From: Actinomyces sp.
GTDB lineage: Bacteria; Actinomycetota; Actinomycetes; Actinomycetales; Actinomycetaceae
Direction: 5' to 3'
Assembly: GCA_022649165.1 (NCBI GenBank)
Contig: JALCNR010000011.1
Coordinates: 37,822 to 101,821 of the forward strand
DNA: 64,000 bases
The position numbers and the translations under genes are program-made. Within the stretch, counting starts at the first letter, position 1, and each line of letters opens with the position of its first letter. Below are positions 9,527 through 18,049 of the stretch, one piece after another. The notes under the pieces are model-generated. The model was not told the DNA's origin. It did no database searches and saw nothing but the letters and a program-made list of their open reading frames with translations.

Positions 9527-10981
9527 ATGGGATCGACGACGCTTTCCTTTCTGGGGGCCGCCGGCACGGTCACCGGATCCCAGCACCTGCTCACGATCGA
9601 CACGGAGGCACCCGGATCCGCCGATCCCCTCCGCCGGCGTCGGATCCTCGTCGACGCCGGGATGTTCCAGGGCGAGAAACGCCTGCGCCTGATGAATTGG
9701 TCGGACTTCCCGGTTCCCCCCGCCGCGATCGGCGACGTCCTGCTCACCCACGCCCATCTGGACCACTGCGGCCTTCTCCCCCGCCTGGCGGCGGCCGGGT
9801 TCCGCGGTCGGATCTGGGCGACGCCCGCGACGTGCGAGCTCACGCGCATCGTCCTGCTCGACGCCGCCCACCTGCAGGAACGCGACGCTGCGCATGCCGC
9901 GGACCGTGGCTATTCCAGGCATCGCGATCCCCGGCCGCTGTACACCGTCGCCGATGTGGAGGCCACGCTCCCACTGCTGCGCGAGGTCGGCTTCGACGCT
10001 CCGCTGGACCTGGGCGAAGGAGTCACCGCGCAGTGGACGCCCGCCGGCCACATCCTCGGCTCGGCCTCGATCCGCGTCGCCACCCCGCACGGCAGCGTCG
10101 TGTTCTCCGGCGACCTCGGGCGCCCTGAGCACCCCGTGCTGCGTCCGCGCAGGGTTCCCGAGGGCGCCGACATCGCGGTCGTCGAGTCGACCTACGGCGA
10201 TCGCGAGCATCCCGACCCCGCCGAGCTCGCGCGGTCCGGCGCCGCGCCTCCCGAGGCCCACGGGCCCCTCGCCGACGCGATCCGCCGGACCGCCGACCGG
10301 GGCGGGTCGGTCCTCATCCCGGCCTTCGCGGTCGATCGCACGGAGGTGGTGCTCAAGGTCCTGTCGGACATGACGGAGGACGGCCGCATTCCGCAGGTGC
10401 CGGTGTACGTCGACTCGCCGATGGCCCTGGCCAGCCTGCGGGTCTACCGCGCCCGCGAACACGCCGGGGAGCTGCGCGCCGAGGCGGACGGGCTTCGCCT
10501 GCCCGCCCTGGACCTCCGCGAGGTCCGCGACGTCCAGGACTCCCAGAGGTTGAACGCGCCGGACCGCCCCTGCCTTATCATCTCCGCCTCCGGCATGGCG
10601 ACGGGCGGACGGGTCCTCCACCACCTCGAGCACATGCTCCCCGATCCGCGTCATTGCGTGGTCCTCACCGGCTACCAGGCCGCCGGCACGCGCGGGAGGG
10701 CGCTGGCCGAGGGCGCGCGGGCCCTGAAGATGCACGGCGTCTACGTGGCCGTGCGCGCCGAGGTCCTCCAGGACAGCGAGTTCTCCGTCCACGCTGACGC
10801 CTCCGAACTCGTGGAATGGGTCCGCGGGCTGTCTCCCGCACCGCGCGAGGTCTTCTGCGTCCACGGCGAGCCCGGCCCGGCCGGCGCTCTGGCCGGCCGG
10901 CTGGGCGAGGAGCTGGGAGTGGTCGCCGTGGTCCCGGCCCAGGGTGAGACCGTGCGCGTGGGCGGGCCCGGCTTCCGCTGA
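9527..10981 (+). CDS. MBL-fold beta-CASP nuclease (YSH1/CPSF-like RNA exonuclease)
   Basis: Predicted metal-dependent RNA nuclease. The 484-residue protein has the metallo-beta-lactamase motif HAHLDHCGLLP, SGDLGRPEHPVL and ESTYGDREHP, then a beta-CASP domain (residues about 255–375) and the RMMBL C-terminal region with FSVHADASELVEWVRGL and FCVHGEPGPA. It lacks the extended C-terminal domain of RNase J, so it is closer to the CPSF73-like exonuclease group than to RNase J. The ATG at 9527 has GATGGAGCC just upstream; an earlier in-frame GTG at 9509 is less likely. It is divergent from tig and precedes the two tRNA genes. Confidence 0.88.
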   Translation: MGSTTLSFLGAAGTVTGSQHLLTIDTEAPGSADPLRRRRILVDAGMFQGEKRLRLMNWSDFPVPPAAIGDVLLTHAHLDHCGLLPRLAAAGFRGRIWATPATCELTRIVLLDAAHLQERDAAHAADRGYSRHRDPRPLYTVADVEATLPLLREVGFDAPLDLGEGVTAQWTPAGHILGSASIRVATPHGSVVFSGDLGRPEHPVLRPRRVPEGADIAVVESTYGDREHPDPAELARSGAAPPEAHGPLADAIRRTADRGGSVLIPAFAVDRTEVVLKVLSDMTEDGRIPQVPVYVDSPMALASLRVYRAREHAGELRAEADGLRLPALDLREVRDVQDSQRLNAPDRPCLIISASGMATGGRVLHHLEHMLPDPRHCVVLTGYQAAGTRGRALAEGARALKMHGVYVAVRAEVLQDSEFSVHADASELVEWVRGLSPAPREVFCVHGEPGPAGALAGRLGEELGVVAVVPAQGETVRVGGPGFR

Positions 10982-11062
10982 GGGCGTCGGCCCACGGGCT
11001 CCGCTCGGGATTGACGAGGGCGCGGCGCACCGCGTCGGCGAATGCGCGGACCTGAGCCGTGG

Positions 11063-11136
11063 TGGAGCGGGCGACGGGAATCGAACCCGCGTGATCTGCT
11101 TGGAAGGCAGAGGCTCTACCATTGAGCTACGCCCGC
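11063..11136 (-). tRNA. tRNA-Gly(TCC)
   Basis: On the minus strand, GCGGGCG pairs perfectly with CGCCCGC (7-bp acceptor). The anticodon loop CTTCCAA gives anticodon TCC. The T-loop GGTTCGATTCC is normal, and the CCA end is encoded (bases 11065–11063). Confidence 0.95.
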
Positions 11137-11253
11137 GTCGCCCCGTTGCCGGGGCCCCTGAATCGTAGCGTGACACCGGGCGGATTGCGAAACCGATGCC
11201 TCGGACACGTATCATCAAGGCGCAGGCCGCGTCCCTTTGGCGGCGGCCCGCAT

Positions 11254-11327
11254 CGGGGCGTGGCGCAGCTTGGTAGCGCGCCTGCTTTGGGAGCAGGATG
11301 TCGCCGGTTCAAATCCGGCCGCCCCGA
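11254..11327 (+). tRNA. tRNA-Pro(TGG)
   Basis: The acceptor arms CGGGGCG and CGCCCCG pair perfectly. The D-arm is GCGCAGCTTGGTAGCGC, the anticodon loop TTTGGGA gives TGG, and the T-arm is CCGGTTCAAATCCGG. CCA is not encoded. Its 3' end recurs in degenerate form at 16338–16363, so it appears to have been an integration site. Confidence 0.95.
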
Positions 11328-11328
11328 C
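11303..11328. repeat. Left copy of tRNA-Pro 3'-end repeat (candidate att site)
   Basis: The last 26 bases of the tRNA-Pro region match 16338–16363 at 23 of 26 positions (three transitions). In this orientation the intact tRNA is the att site that stayed functional after insertion. Confidence 0.5.
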
Positions 11329-11968
11329 GAAGGAGATCCCCCCTGACCTGCAGCGATGGGCCAGGAGAACTTGTGTCTGCGGCGCGCTGTGAGCGCCGGC
11401 CGAGTGAATCGCCGAGCGAATGCGCTCACGCTCCCCTCGGTGAGGAAGCGAGCCTCGAGGATCGACACGGAGTCTGCCGGCCCTCCGGTGATTCGGGCGT
11501 CGTGCTGGCGCGTCACCGATTCAGAGTCACCGAACTGACGCGCCGAGTCGATGACGGACCCGCTCTCAGCAGTTGCCGTGCCGACTGCACGCCGTTCCGC
11601 GTGCGGGGTCGCATGCGCTGGGTCCGTTTCGGCGCTCGGTGGAGTTCCACGCGCGGCGGACGTCAGTCGAGCGGATACGACCCAGCGCACCTCGCGCGGC
11701 CAGGACGAGATCCTCGGGGGCCGGCGTCGCGGGGACGGAGCGATCAAGCGTTCTGAACCGCCCCAGGTTCTGGGCCGCTTTATGGGCACTGGTGGTGTCG
11801 GTGATGAGGCGCATCGCCCCCTACTCGCTTTCCAGCACCACCACATATCCCACCCACGACCTCGCGCAATCCAGACGCTCCCTGGACGCACCGTCGCCGG
11901 CCTGTGAGGGAACCGCAGGCACGTCCGCGACACGGCCGAGCACCAGCCATAGTTTCGTAGCTCAACTA
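11328..11968. other. Gene-poor stretch after tRNA-Pro
   Basis: About 640 bases in which I recognise no protein family. Open frames exist on both strands, but they are Arg/Ser/Pro-rich shadows without ribosome sites. If the 11.3–16.4 kb segment entered at the tRNA, an integrase would be expected here. I see no integrase motif, so any such gene has been lost or lies elsewhere. Confidence 0.5.
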
Positions 11969-11997
11969 TTGACGGGAGGCTCGTGTCTTCTTAGACT
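11969..11997 (+). promoter_or_regulatory. Sigma-70-type promoter of the GH3 operon
   Basis: TTGACG and TAGACT are spaced by exactly 17 bases, about 60 bases upstream of the GH3 start codon. Both boxes match the consensus at four or more positions. The expected start site, near 12004, falls inside the inverted repeat that follows. Confidence 0.6.
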
Positions 11998-12002
11998 CAT
12001 CG

Positions 12003-12028
12003 CTACCTACCGACTAGGTGGTTGGTAG
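12003..12028. promoter_or_regulatory. Candidate operator over the GH3 start site
   Basis: Inverted repeat CTACCTACC / GGTTGGTAG (8 of 9 pairs) with an 8-base centre, placed directly after the -10 box. This is a classic repressor position. The likely binder is the TetR protein encoded at the end of this operon (15589–16182). Confidence 0.45.
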
Positions 12029-12056
12029 TCCGTTCGTTGAGGAATGAGGATGAGAG

Positions 12057-14237
12057 ATGAGCAATGGAGCCACCGCATTTGAACAGGCCGTGGCCGCCGT
12101 CCGCGGGGGAACACCCTCGGTCAAAGAGGCCAGGAAGCTGTACGACCAGCTGACCGACGACGAGAGACTCGCCCTGCTTGACGGCGACGCGCCGTTCTGG
12201 GAGGGCATGGCCGAGATGACGGGCGAGGGCTACAACGTCCGACCGATCTCGCACGGACACATCGAGCGCATGGGCATCCCCGGCACGCAGTTCGTCGACG
12301 GGCCCCGGGGCTGCGTGTCCGGACGGGGCACGGCGTTCCCCGTGTCCATGGCACGCGGTGCCACGTGGGACCTCTCGCTGGAGGAACGGGTCGGCGATGC
12401 GATCGGTCAGGAAGTACGGGCTCAGGGCGGCAACTTCTTCGGCGGCGTGTGCATCAACCTGCCTCGGCACCCGGCCTGGGGGCGGGCGCAGGAGACCTAC
12501 TCCGATGAGCCCTACCAGCTGGGCGAGTTTGGCGCGGCTCTGGTCCGGGGAACCCAGAACTGGGTGATGGCCTGCGCGAAGCACTACGCGTTGAACTCCA
12601 TGGAGAACGCCCGGTTCACCGTCGATGTGGAGATCGACGAGGCCGACCTGCACGAGATCTATCTACCACACTTCAAGCGGGTCGTTGACGAGGGCGTGAT
12701 GGCGATCATGTCCGCCTACAACTCCGTCAACGGCGAATGGGCCGGTCAGAACGAGTATCTCCTGACCACGGTCCTGCGCGACTACTGGGGCTGGGACGGC
12801 ATTACCTGCTCGGACTTCATCTTCGGTCTGCGCGACGCCGCCACGTCCCTGAACGCCGGACTGGATCTGGAGGAGCCCTTCGCCCAGCAGCGCGCCGCTC
12901 ACCTGCGCAGTCAGATGGAGGAGGGCCAGACCGATTGGGCTGCTGTCGAGCGGGCCGGGCTGCACCTGCTCGACACCCAGTTGCGGTCCTACGCCACACG
13001 CCGCACCGAGGATCCGGCACCAGATGTCATGGCCTCTCCCGAGCATCGTGAACTCGCGCGCACCGTGGCTGCGCGTTCGATGGTGTTGCTGAAGAACGAT
13101 CCGGTCGATGTCACCCCCGTGCTGCCGCTACCGCGCGACACATCCCGCATCGCCGTGATCGGCAGGCTCGCCACCGCACCGAACATGGGAGACCTCGGTT
13201 CCTCGGCCGTGCGCCCGCCCAGCAACGTCACGCCCCTTGAGGGCATCACCGCGGCCTTCCCCGATGCCGAGATCCTCCTCGTGGAGGACGACGATCCCGA
13301 CGCGGCGGCGCAGGCTGCCGCCCAAGCCGATGTGGCGATCGTCGTCGCCGGCTTCGACATGCGCGACGAAGGCGAGTTCGTCGGCTCGGACATGATGTCC
13401 GCCCCCGAGATCCTCGCCTTGTTCCCACCCGCTCCCGAGAACGCCAACACGCTGATCGAAGCGACGACCTCCGGGGAAGGCGAAGTCGCGCTGATGACGG
13501 CCGGAGACGAGTACGGCGGCGACCGCGCCAGCCTCGCCCTGCGCCCCGTCGACGAGCAGATCATCCTCGCCGTGCAAGCCGCGAACCCCCGCACCGTCGT
13601 GTCAATCGTCGCCTCGGGGGCGGTCCTCACCGAGAACTGGCGCGACAACGTGCCCGCCATCCTCATGATGTGGTACGCAGGCATGGAGGGTGGACACGCC
13701 CTGGCTGACGTTCTGACGGGCGCGCAGAACCCCTCCGGGCACCTGCCGTTCTCGATCCCCACCAGCGCCGAGCACCTGCCCAACTTCGACCGCGCGGCGA
13801 AGCACATTCGTTACGACCACGACCACGGTCAGCGGCTTCTCGACAAGCTAGGCGTCCCCGCGGCCTACCCCCACGGTTTCGGACTGTCCTACACACAGTT
13901 CAGCATCCGCGAGGCGCAGCTCGCCGACCAGCGGGGCGACGCACTCACGCTTGAGGTCGAGGTCGAGAACACCGGATCCGTTGATGGCATCCACGTGGTG
14001 CAGGTGTATGGGCAGGCCAGTCCCGAGGCCGGCACCTTCGTCGTCGGATTCGCTCCGGTCGAGATCCCGGCCGGGCAGAGTCGCAGCGTGCGGGTGCCCG
14101 TGTCACTGACGCCTCTAGGACGGTGGGACGCCACACGGAAGGCGATCATCGTCCCAGACGGAACCATCGATCTCAAGGTCGCCTCCCACGCGCACGACCC
14201 GAAGGCCATCGCGCTGCGCCTCACGATGGAGCACTGA
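12057..14237 (+). CDS. Glycoside hydrolase family 3 (beta-glucosidase-like)
   Basis: A 726-residue retaining glycosidase that would release terminal sugars from beta-glycosides or xylosides. The N-terminal barrel contains FVDGPRG, the AKHYALNS segment (conserved KH) and the nucleophile region ITCSDFIFG, with the catalytic Asp in SDF. A second alpha/beta domain follows (VAARSMVLLKNDP, IAVIGRLA), then a fibronectin-III-like C-terminal domain (HGFGLSYTQF onward). No signal peptide is present, so it acts inside the cell on imported oligosaccharide or glycoside, which fits the adjacent MFS carrier one base downstream. The central segment MRDEGEFVGSD is typical of the bacterial beta-glucosidase subgroup that lacks secretion. 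The exact sugar is unknown. Confidence 0.9.
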   Translation: MSNGATAFEQAVAAVRGGTPSVKEARKLYDQLTDDERLALLDGDAPFWEGMAEMTGEGYNVRPISHGHIERMGIPGTQFVDGPRGCVSGRGTAFPVSMARGATWDLSLEERVGDAIGQEVRAQGGNFFGGVCINLPRHPAWGRAQETYSDEPYQLGEFGAALVRGTQNWVMACAKHYALNSMENARFTVDVEIDEADLHEIYLPHFKRVVDEGVMAIMSAYNSVNGEWAGQNEYLLTTVLRDYWGWDGITCSDFIFGLRDAATSLNAGLDLEEPFAQQRAAHLRSQMEEGQTDWAAVERAGLHLLDTQLRSYATRRTEDPAPDVMASPEHRELARTVAARSMVLLKNDPVDVTPVLPLPRDTSRIAVIGRLATAPNMGDLGSSAVRPPSNVTPLEGITAAFPDAEILLVEDDDPDAAAQAAAQADVAIVVAGFDMRDEGEFVGSDMMSAPEILALFPPAPENANTLIEATTSGEGEVALMTAGDEYGGDRASLALRPVDEQIILAVQAANPRTVVSIVASGAVLTENWRDNVPAILMMWYAGMEGGHALADVLTGAQNPSGHLPFSIPTSAEHLPNFDRAAKHIRYDHDHGQRLLDKLGVPAAYPHGFGLSYTQFSIREAQLADQRGDALTLEVEVENTGSVDGIHVVQVYGQASPEAGTFVVGFAPVEIPAGQSRSVRVPVSLTPLGRWDATRKAIIVPDGTIDLKVASHAHDPKAIALRLTMEH

Positions 14238-14238
14238 T

Positions 14239-15522
14239 ATGGCCACCAACACACCCCTGGAGGCGACGGCCGACACCGCGGCGACCGTTCCCGACAACGA
14301 GAAGACTGTGACCCATCCCGTTCGCTTCGGCGTGGCCGTCTTCCTCGGAACGGTCATGTGGGTCGCTCCGTTCCTGGGGCTCAACACGGTTCTATTGCCC
14401 GCGCGGCTCGCCGAGATCGCACCGGACCAGAAGGTGGCGCTGGTGTCGACGCTGGCCGTGGTCGGCTCCATCGTCGCTCTCGTGGCGAACATCTTGTTCG
14501 GCGCCTTCTCCGATCTGACCCGGAGCCGGTTCGGCCGGCGCAATCCCTGGCTCGTCATGGGCTCGGTCGGAACGTTCCTGGCCGTCATGCTCCTCATGCA
14601 AGCCTCAAGCGTCGCGACAATCGTCGCGGCATGGTGCCTGTTCCAAATGTTCCTCAATGCACTGGTGGCGCCCCTGGTGACGGTCATCCCCGACCGAGTC
14701 CCCGTCACTCAACGGGGTTCATACTCAGCGGTTTATGGCGTGGCGATGATGGTGGGGGCCTCCAGCGGCCAGCTCCTCGCCTCCCGCTTCGTCACGGACA
14801 CCACGACGGGCATGTGGGTCATGGCGATCATCCTGCTGCTCGACGCCCCCGTGTTCTGGCTGCTGGCTCCGGAGCAATCGAACAAGGACCACCCACGGGC
14901 GCCGTTCTCCGCCAGCATGCTCGTGGAGAACTTCGTCTTCCCGGTGAGGAACTGCCGCGACTTCTATCTCGCACTGTCCGGGAAACTGCTATGTGTGCTG
15001 GGAATGTTCGCCATCACGGGGTACCAGCTCTATATCCTCACCGACTACATGAAGCAGTCCACCGAGCAGGCTGGAGACCTCATCGCTGTGATCTCGATGA
15101 TCACCCTGGCGACGGGACTTGTCTTCGGGACGATCTCCGGTCCGCTCTCCGATCGGCTAGGCCGTCGGAGGAAGGTCTTCGTCATCGGCGCCACGTGGCT
15201 GATCGCCGTGGCGGCGCTGTTCCCCTTCGTCGTGGCCCGGCCCTGGGCGATGCTGGTGTACGCGGCCCTCGCCGGCATCGGCCAGGGTGTGTACAACTCG
15301 GTCGACCAGGCCCTGAACTATGAGGTTCTGCCCAATCCCGGCACGGCCGCCAAAGACCTCGGCATTCTCAACATGGCCAACACCGGGGGTCAAATCCTCG
15401 CTCCGGCCGTGACGGGCGGCATCGTGGCAGCCTTCGCCGGATACGGACCAGTGTTTCTGGCCAGCGCGGCGATCATGGTCGCGTCCTCGCTGCTGATCGC
15501 GCCGATCAAGAAGGCACGATAA
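14239..15522 (+). CDS. MFS transporter, glycoside-type carrier
   Basis: A 427-residue membrane protein with about 12 hydrophobic segments. The first cytoplasmic loop contains FGAFSDLTRSRFGRRNPW, a variant of the MFS/GPH motif, and the second half repeats it as FGTISGPLSDRLGRRRK. It starts one base after the GH3 stop, so the two are a translationally coupled pair. The likely job is import of the glycoside cleaved by GH3. The N-terminus has a short polar tail of about 30 residues before the first membrane segment. Confidence 0.82.
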   Translation: MATNTPLEATADTAATVPDNEKTVTHPVRFGVAVFLGTVMWVAPFLGLNTVLLPARLAEIAPDQKVALVSTLAVVGSIVALVANILFGAFSDLTRSRFGRRNPWLVMGSVGTFLAVMLLMQASSVATIVAAWCLFQMFLNALVAPLVTVIPDRVPVTQRGSYSAVYGVAMMVGASSGQLLASRFVTDTTTGMWVMAIILLLDAPVFWLLAPEQSNKDHPRAPFSASMLVENFVFPVRNCRDFYLALSGKLLCVLGMFAITGYQLYILTDYMKQSTEQAGDLIAVISMITLATGLVFGTISGPLSDRLGRRRKVFVIGATWLIAVAALFPFVVARPWAMLVYAALAGIGQGVYNSVDQALNYEVLPNPGTAAKDLGILNMANTGGQILAPAVTGGIVAAFAGYGPVFLASAAIMVASSLLIAPIKKAR

Positions 15523-15534
15523 CCCGACGCATAG

Positions 15535-15570
15535 GATGTCTCCCGGCGGCACGTGCCGCCGGGAGACATC
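15535..15570. repeat. Perfect 36-base palindrome
   Basis: Two 18-bp arms with no loop: GATGTCTCCCGGCGGCAC and its exact reverse complement. It sits between the carrier stop and the tetR start. As RNA it would form a strong terminator-like hairpin; as DNA it is a fully symmetric potential operator for the tetR gene that starts 18 bases later. Confidence 0.7.
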
Positions 15571-15588
15571 TGGGTGTGAAAAGGAAAC

Positions 15589-16182
15589 GTGCTCGTGCGA
15601 CAGCGATGGGACAAGCAGAAGCGACTCGCCCAAATCGTCGACCACGCCACGACACTCATCGGCCGGAGCGGATACCACGGGTTCTCCGTCCAGGAGGTGG
15701 CCGAGAGCTGCGGACTATCGATGGCCGGGCTGCTGCACCACATCGGCTCGAAGGAGAACCTCCTCATCATGGTGCTCCAAGAGAGGGATCGCCGCGACGG
15801 CGAAAACGTTTCTCTGCGCCAACCTCTCCAAGACACGCCTCTCACAGTCGACGACTACGTGGACATGCTCCATGCCGTCGTGGAGCGCAACGCCCTCCAG
15901 CCAGAGATCATCCGCCTCTACACGATCCTCCGTGCGGAGTCGATCGATGAGAACCACCCCGCACATGCCTACTTCGATGAACGCGACCAGATGGCGCTGA
16001 CCATGTTCGAGCAGGCCGCCGCTGGAATCACCCCGGACGCGCGATCCCTGGCCCGCCAGCTCTTGGCCCTCATGGGGGGCTTAGAGGAACAATGGCTGCG
16101 CGAGCAAGACTCCATGGACCTCGTGGCCGAGTGGGACAAAGGGATCCGCGCGCTCCTGCAAGGCCACGGCGTCAGCATCTGA
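15589..16182 (+). CDS. TetR-family regulator of the GH3 operon
   Basis: A 197-residue protein with an N-terminal TetR HTH (IVDHATTLIGRSGYHGFSVQ… SCGLSMAGLLHHIGSKENLL). The helical ligand-binding domain that follows has no strong family signature. GTG start at 15589 with AAGGAAAC just upstream. It is the last gene of the insertion and follows the carrier past the palindrome, so it probably represses the GH3–carrier operon and itself. A glycoside or its aglycone is a plausible inducer. Confidence 0.85.
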   Translation: MLVRQRWDKQKRLAQIVDHATTLIGRSGYHGFSVQEVAESCGLSMAGLLHHIGSKENLLIMVLQERDRRDGENVSLRQPLQDTPLTVDDYVDMLHAVVERNALQPEIIRLYTILRAESIDENHPAHAYFDERDQMALTMFEQAAAGITPDARSLARQLLALMGGLEEQWLREQDSMDLVAEWDKGIRALLQGHGVSI

Positions 16183-16337
16183 ACCCGACCCCGGTCAGCG
16201 CCTCCGAGGACCGAGGGCACCTGACCGCAGGCGACACGCCGACGGCCGCGACTGCCTCCTCCGAGGTCGCATTCTGCCTTTCAAGAACTGCTGCTCCACG
16301 CTGCGTCTCGCCTCGGGTGCGCCGAGAGAAGGACGCC

Positions 16338-16363
16338 GCCGGTTCGAGTCCGACCGCCCCGAC
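16338..16363. repeat. Right, degenerate copy of tRNA-Pro 3' end
   Basis: 23 of 26 bases match 11303–11328. One T-stem pair is broken and no matching 5' half of a tRNA lies upstream, so this is a remnant and not a functional gene. It marks the probable right edge of the GH3 insertion. Confidence 0.5.
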
Positions 16364-16382
16364 CGGCAGGTGAGGCGTCCTG

Positions 16383-16408
16383 GGGGCCGGCCCCGAGCAG
16401 CCGGCCCC
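16383..16408 (-). terminator. Terminator-like hairpin after fixX
   Basis: 9-bp inverted repeat GGGGCCGGC / GCCGGCCCC with an 8-base loop, 24 bases downstream of the fixX stop on the minus strand. Confidence 0.55.
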
Positions 16409-16432
16409 TAGAACGCCCGTTCCCGCTGCGGG

Positions 16433-16729
16433 TCAGCCCTCGCGGAAGACGATGCCCATCGCCGAGGCCGGATAATGCCACGTGAGGGCGCCGGGGGCGG
16501 CGACCGCAAGGCATGTCCCGCATTCGAGGCACGCGGCGTATTCGACGGAGATCGTCCCGTCCGGCTCCTCGCTGTAGACGTGCGCTGGGCACACCTTGAC
16601 CAGCAGCCTGCCGGTGCCGGTGGCGCGGGCGATGTCCTGGTGTACTTCGATGTGGGGGTTGCCCTCGTCGACCTCGTACATGTTGTGCGCGAGGCGGTCG
16701 GGCACGGACCCCGGGGTGTATCGGCTCAT
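16433..16729 (-). CDS. fixX: Ferredoxin-like protein FixX
   Basis: A 98-residue iron–sulfur protein that passes electrons together with FixC. It has the FixX-type cysteine pattern (VCPAHVY, then CLECGTC) and the family ending ALTWHYPASAMGIVFREG. The usual final cysteine cluster is compact, so a 4Fe-4S centre is expected by homology. It begins 14 bases after the fixC stop. The start is the ATG of MSRYTPG. It is the last gene of the fixABCX operon. Confidence 0.88.
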   Translation of the reverse strand: MSRYTPGSVPDRLAHNMYEVDEGNPHIEVHQDIARATGTGRLLVKVCPAHVYSEEPDGTISVEYAACLECGTCLAVAAPGALTWHYPASAMGIVFREG

Positions 16730-16743
16730 CGCATGCTCCTCTC

Positions 16744-18042
16744 TCACAGTGCCCGGATGGCCTGGACGCCGATCCTCACCAAGCGCCGGAGCTTCAGCCC
16801 GGACGCCTTGAGGGCTTCCCTGGCCGTGGCCAGCAGATGCTTGCGCGGGGTGAGGTCCAGGTTGTAGACGCCGTACAGGACGTCGGAGACCAGCGAGCCG
16901 AGCCGTCCGTACATCTCCTCGTTCTCGAGGAAGGCCGGGGCCTTGGCGTAGGTGGCCATATCGGCCCCGACGAAGGAGGCCTCGTAGTTGGTCACGTACC
17001 GCTGCAGACCGGCCCGGGAGACGTCCCCGGCGTCGAGGGCGTCCCCGATCGCCTGGGCGGCGGCCCGGGCGGATCCTGCGGCCAGATCCATCCCGCGTAC
17101 GGTGAAACCCGTGTTGAGAGTGAAGCCCGCGGCGTCGCCGACGACGACCAGCCCGTCGCGCACGAGGTCGTGCTGCATCTCGGCGCCGCCCTCGGCGACC
17201 AGGTGGCATCCGTACTCGAGCAACTCCCCGTCCGCCAGATAGGGCTCGATCGCCGGATGGGTGAGGAAGTGGTCGTGCAGGTCGGAGGCGGCGAGTCCCT
17301 TCGCGGCGAGGTCGTCCAGGCGGGCGACGATCCCGATCGACACGGAATCCCTGTTCGTGTACATGAATCCACCGCCGGCGACCCCCTGGGTGCAGTCGCC
17401 GACCACAGCCCATGCTGCGCCTTGATCGCCCGCCAGGTTGAAGCGCTCCGACACCGTGCCCTCGCCGAGGCGGATGACGGACTTGACGCCGACGGCGAGG
17501 TTCTTCGCAGGTTCCTTCGCCCGGATGCCCGCGTACCGAGAGAGGAAGGAGTTCACCCCGTCCGCGGCCACCGTGACCCGAGCGCGGAGCTCGTCCTCGC
17601 CCGCGCGGATCCCGACGAAACGCCCGTCCTGCTGGAGGAGCTCGTCGACCTTGACTGCGGACATGACGGTGACGCCGGCCTCCTCGCACCGCTCGGAGAG
17701 CCACGGGTCCAGCTTGGCGCGGAGCACCGTGACGGCGTTGACGGGATCCGCCAGCCGCGCGTCCCAGTAGTCGACGTTCACGAAGGAGCTCGGCGACAGG
17801 AAGGACAGGGCGTTGCGGGTGATGCGGCGCTCGACGGGGGCGTTCTGCGCGAATCCCGGGAAGATCTCCTCCATGACCCGGCAGTAGAAGACGCCGCCGG
17901 AGAGGTTCTTCGACCCGGGCTCGGCGCCCCGCTCGACCAGCAGGACCTCCCGGCCCTGCTGGGCGAGCAGGTACGCGCATACGGACCCCGCGACACCGCA
18001 GCCCACGACGATGACGTCGAAGTCGTACTCGATCTCGTCCAT
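16744..18042 (-). CDS. fixC: FAD-dependent oxidoreductase FixC (ETF-quinone-type)
   Basis: A 432-residue flavoprotein of the FixC/ETF-QO family. The N-terminus carries the dinucleotide fold DVIVVGCGVAGSVCAYLLAQ followed by the acidic cap VERGAEPGSKNLSGG. A second conserved segment is GLVVVGDAAGFTLNTGF, and the ETF-QO-like core is AADGVNSFLSRYAG. The protein would accept electrons from FixAB or pass them to the quinone pool together with FixX. The ATG of MDEIEYDFDV at 18042 is chosen because the fold starts right after it. It is tightly spaced with fixB (7 bases) and fixX. Confidence 0.92.
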   Translation of the reverse strand: MDEIEYDFDVIVVGCGVAGSVCAYLLAQQGREVLLVERGAEPGSKNLSGGVFYCRVMEEIFPGFAQNAPVERRITRNALSFLSPSSFVNVDYWDARLADPVNAVTVLRAKLDPWLSERCEEAGVTVMSAVKVDELLQQDGRFVGIRAGEDELRARVTVAADGVNSFLSRYAGIRAKEPAKNLAVGVKSVIRLGEGTVSERFNLAGDQGAAWAVVGDCTQGVAGGGFMYTNRDSVSIGIVARLDDLAAKGLAASDLHDHFLTHPAIEPYLADGELLEYGCHLVAEGGAEMQHDLVRDGLVVVGDAAGFTLNTGFTVRGMDLAAGSARAAAQAIGDALDAGDVSRAGLQRYVTNYEASFVGADMATYAKAPAFLENEEMYGRLGSLVSDVLYGVYNLDLTPRKHLLATAREALKASGLKLRRLVRIGVQAIRAL

Positions 18043-18049
18043 CACCGGC

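Noticed and set aside
11127..11933. 268-codon minus-strand frame after tRNA-Pro
   Set aside because: It runs across the tRNA-Pro gene and has no family pattern or ribosome site.
16270..16337. Possible complete tRNA gene upstream of the T-arm-like sequence
   Set aside because: No 5' acceptor strand, D-arm or 7-base anticodon loop fits within the right distance, and the T-stem has a broken pair.
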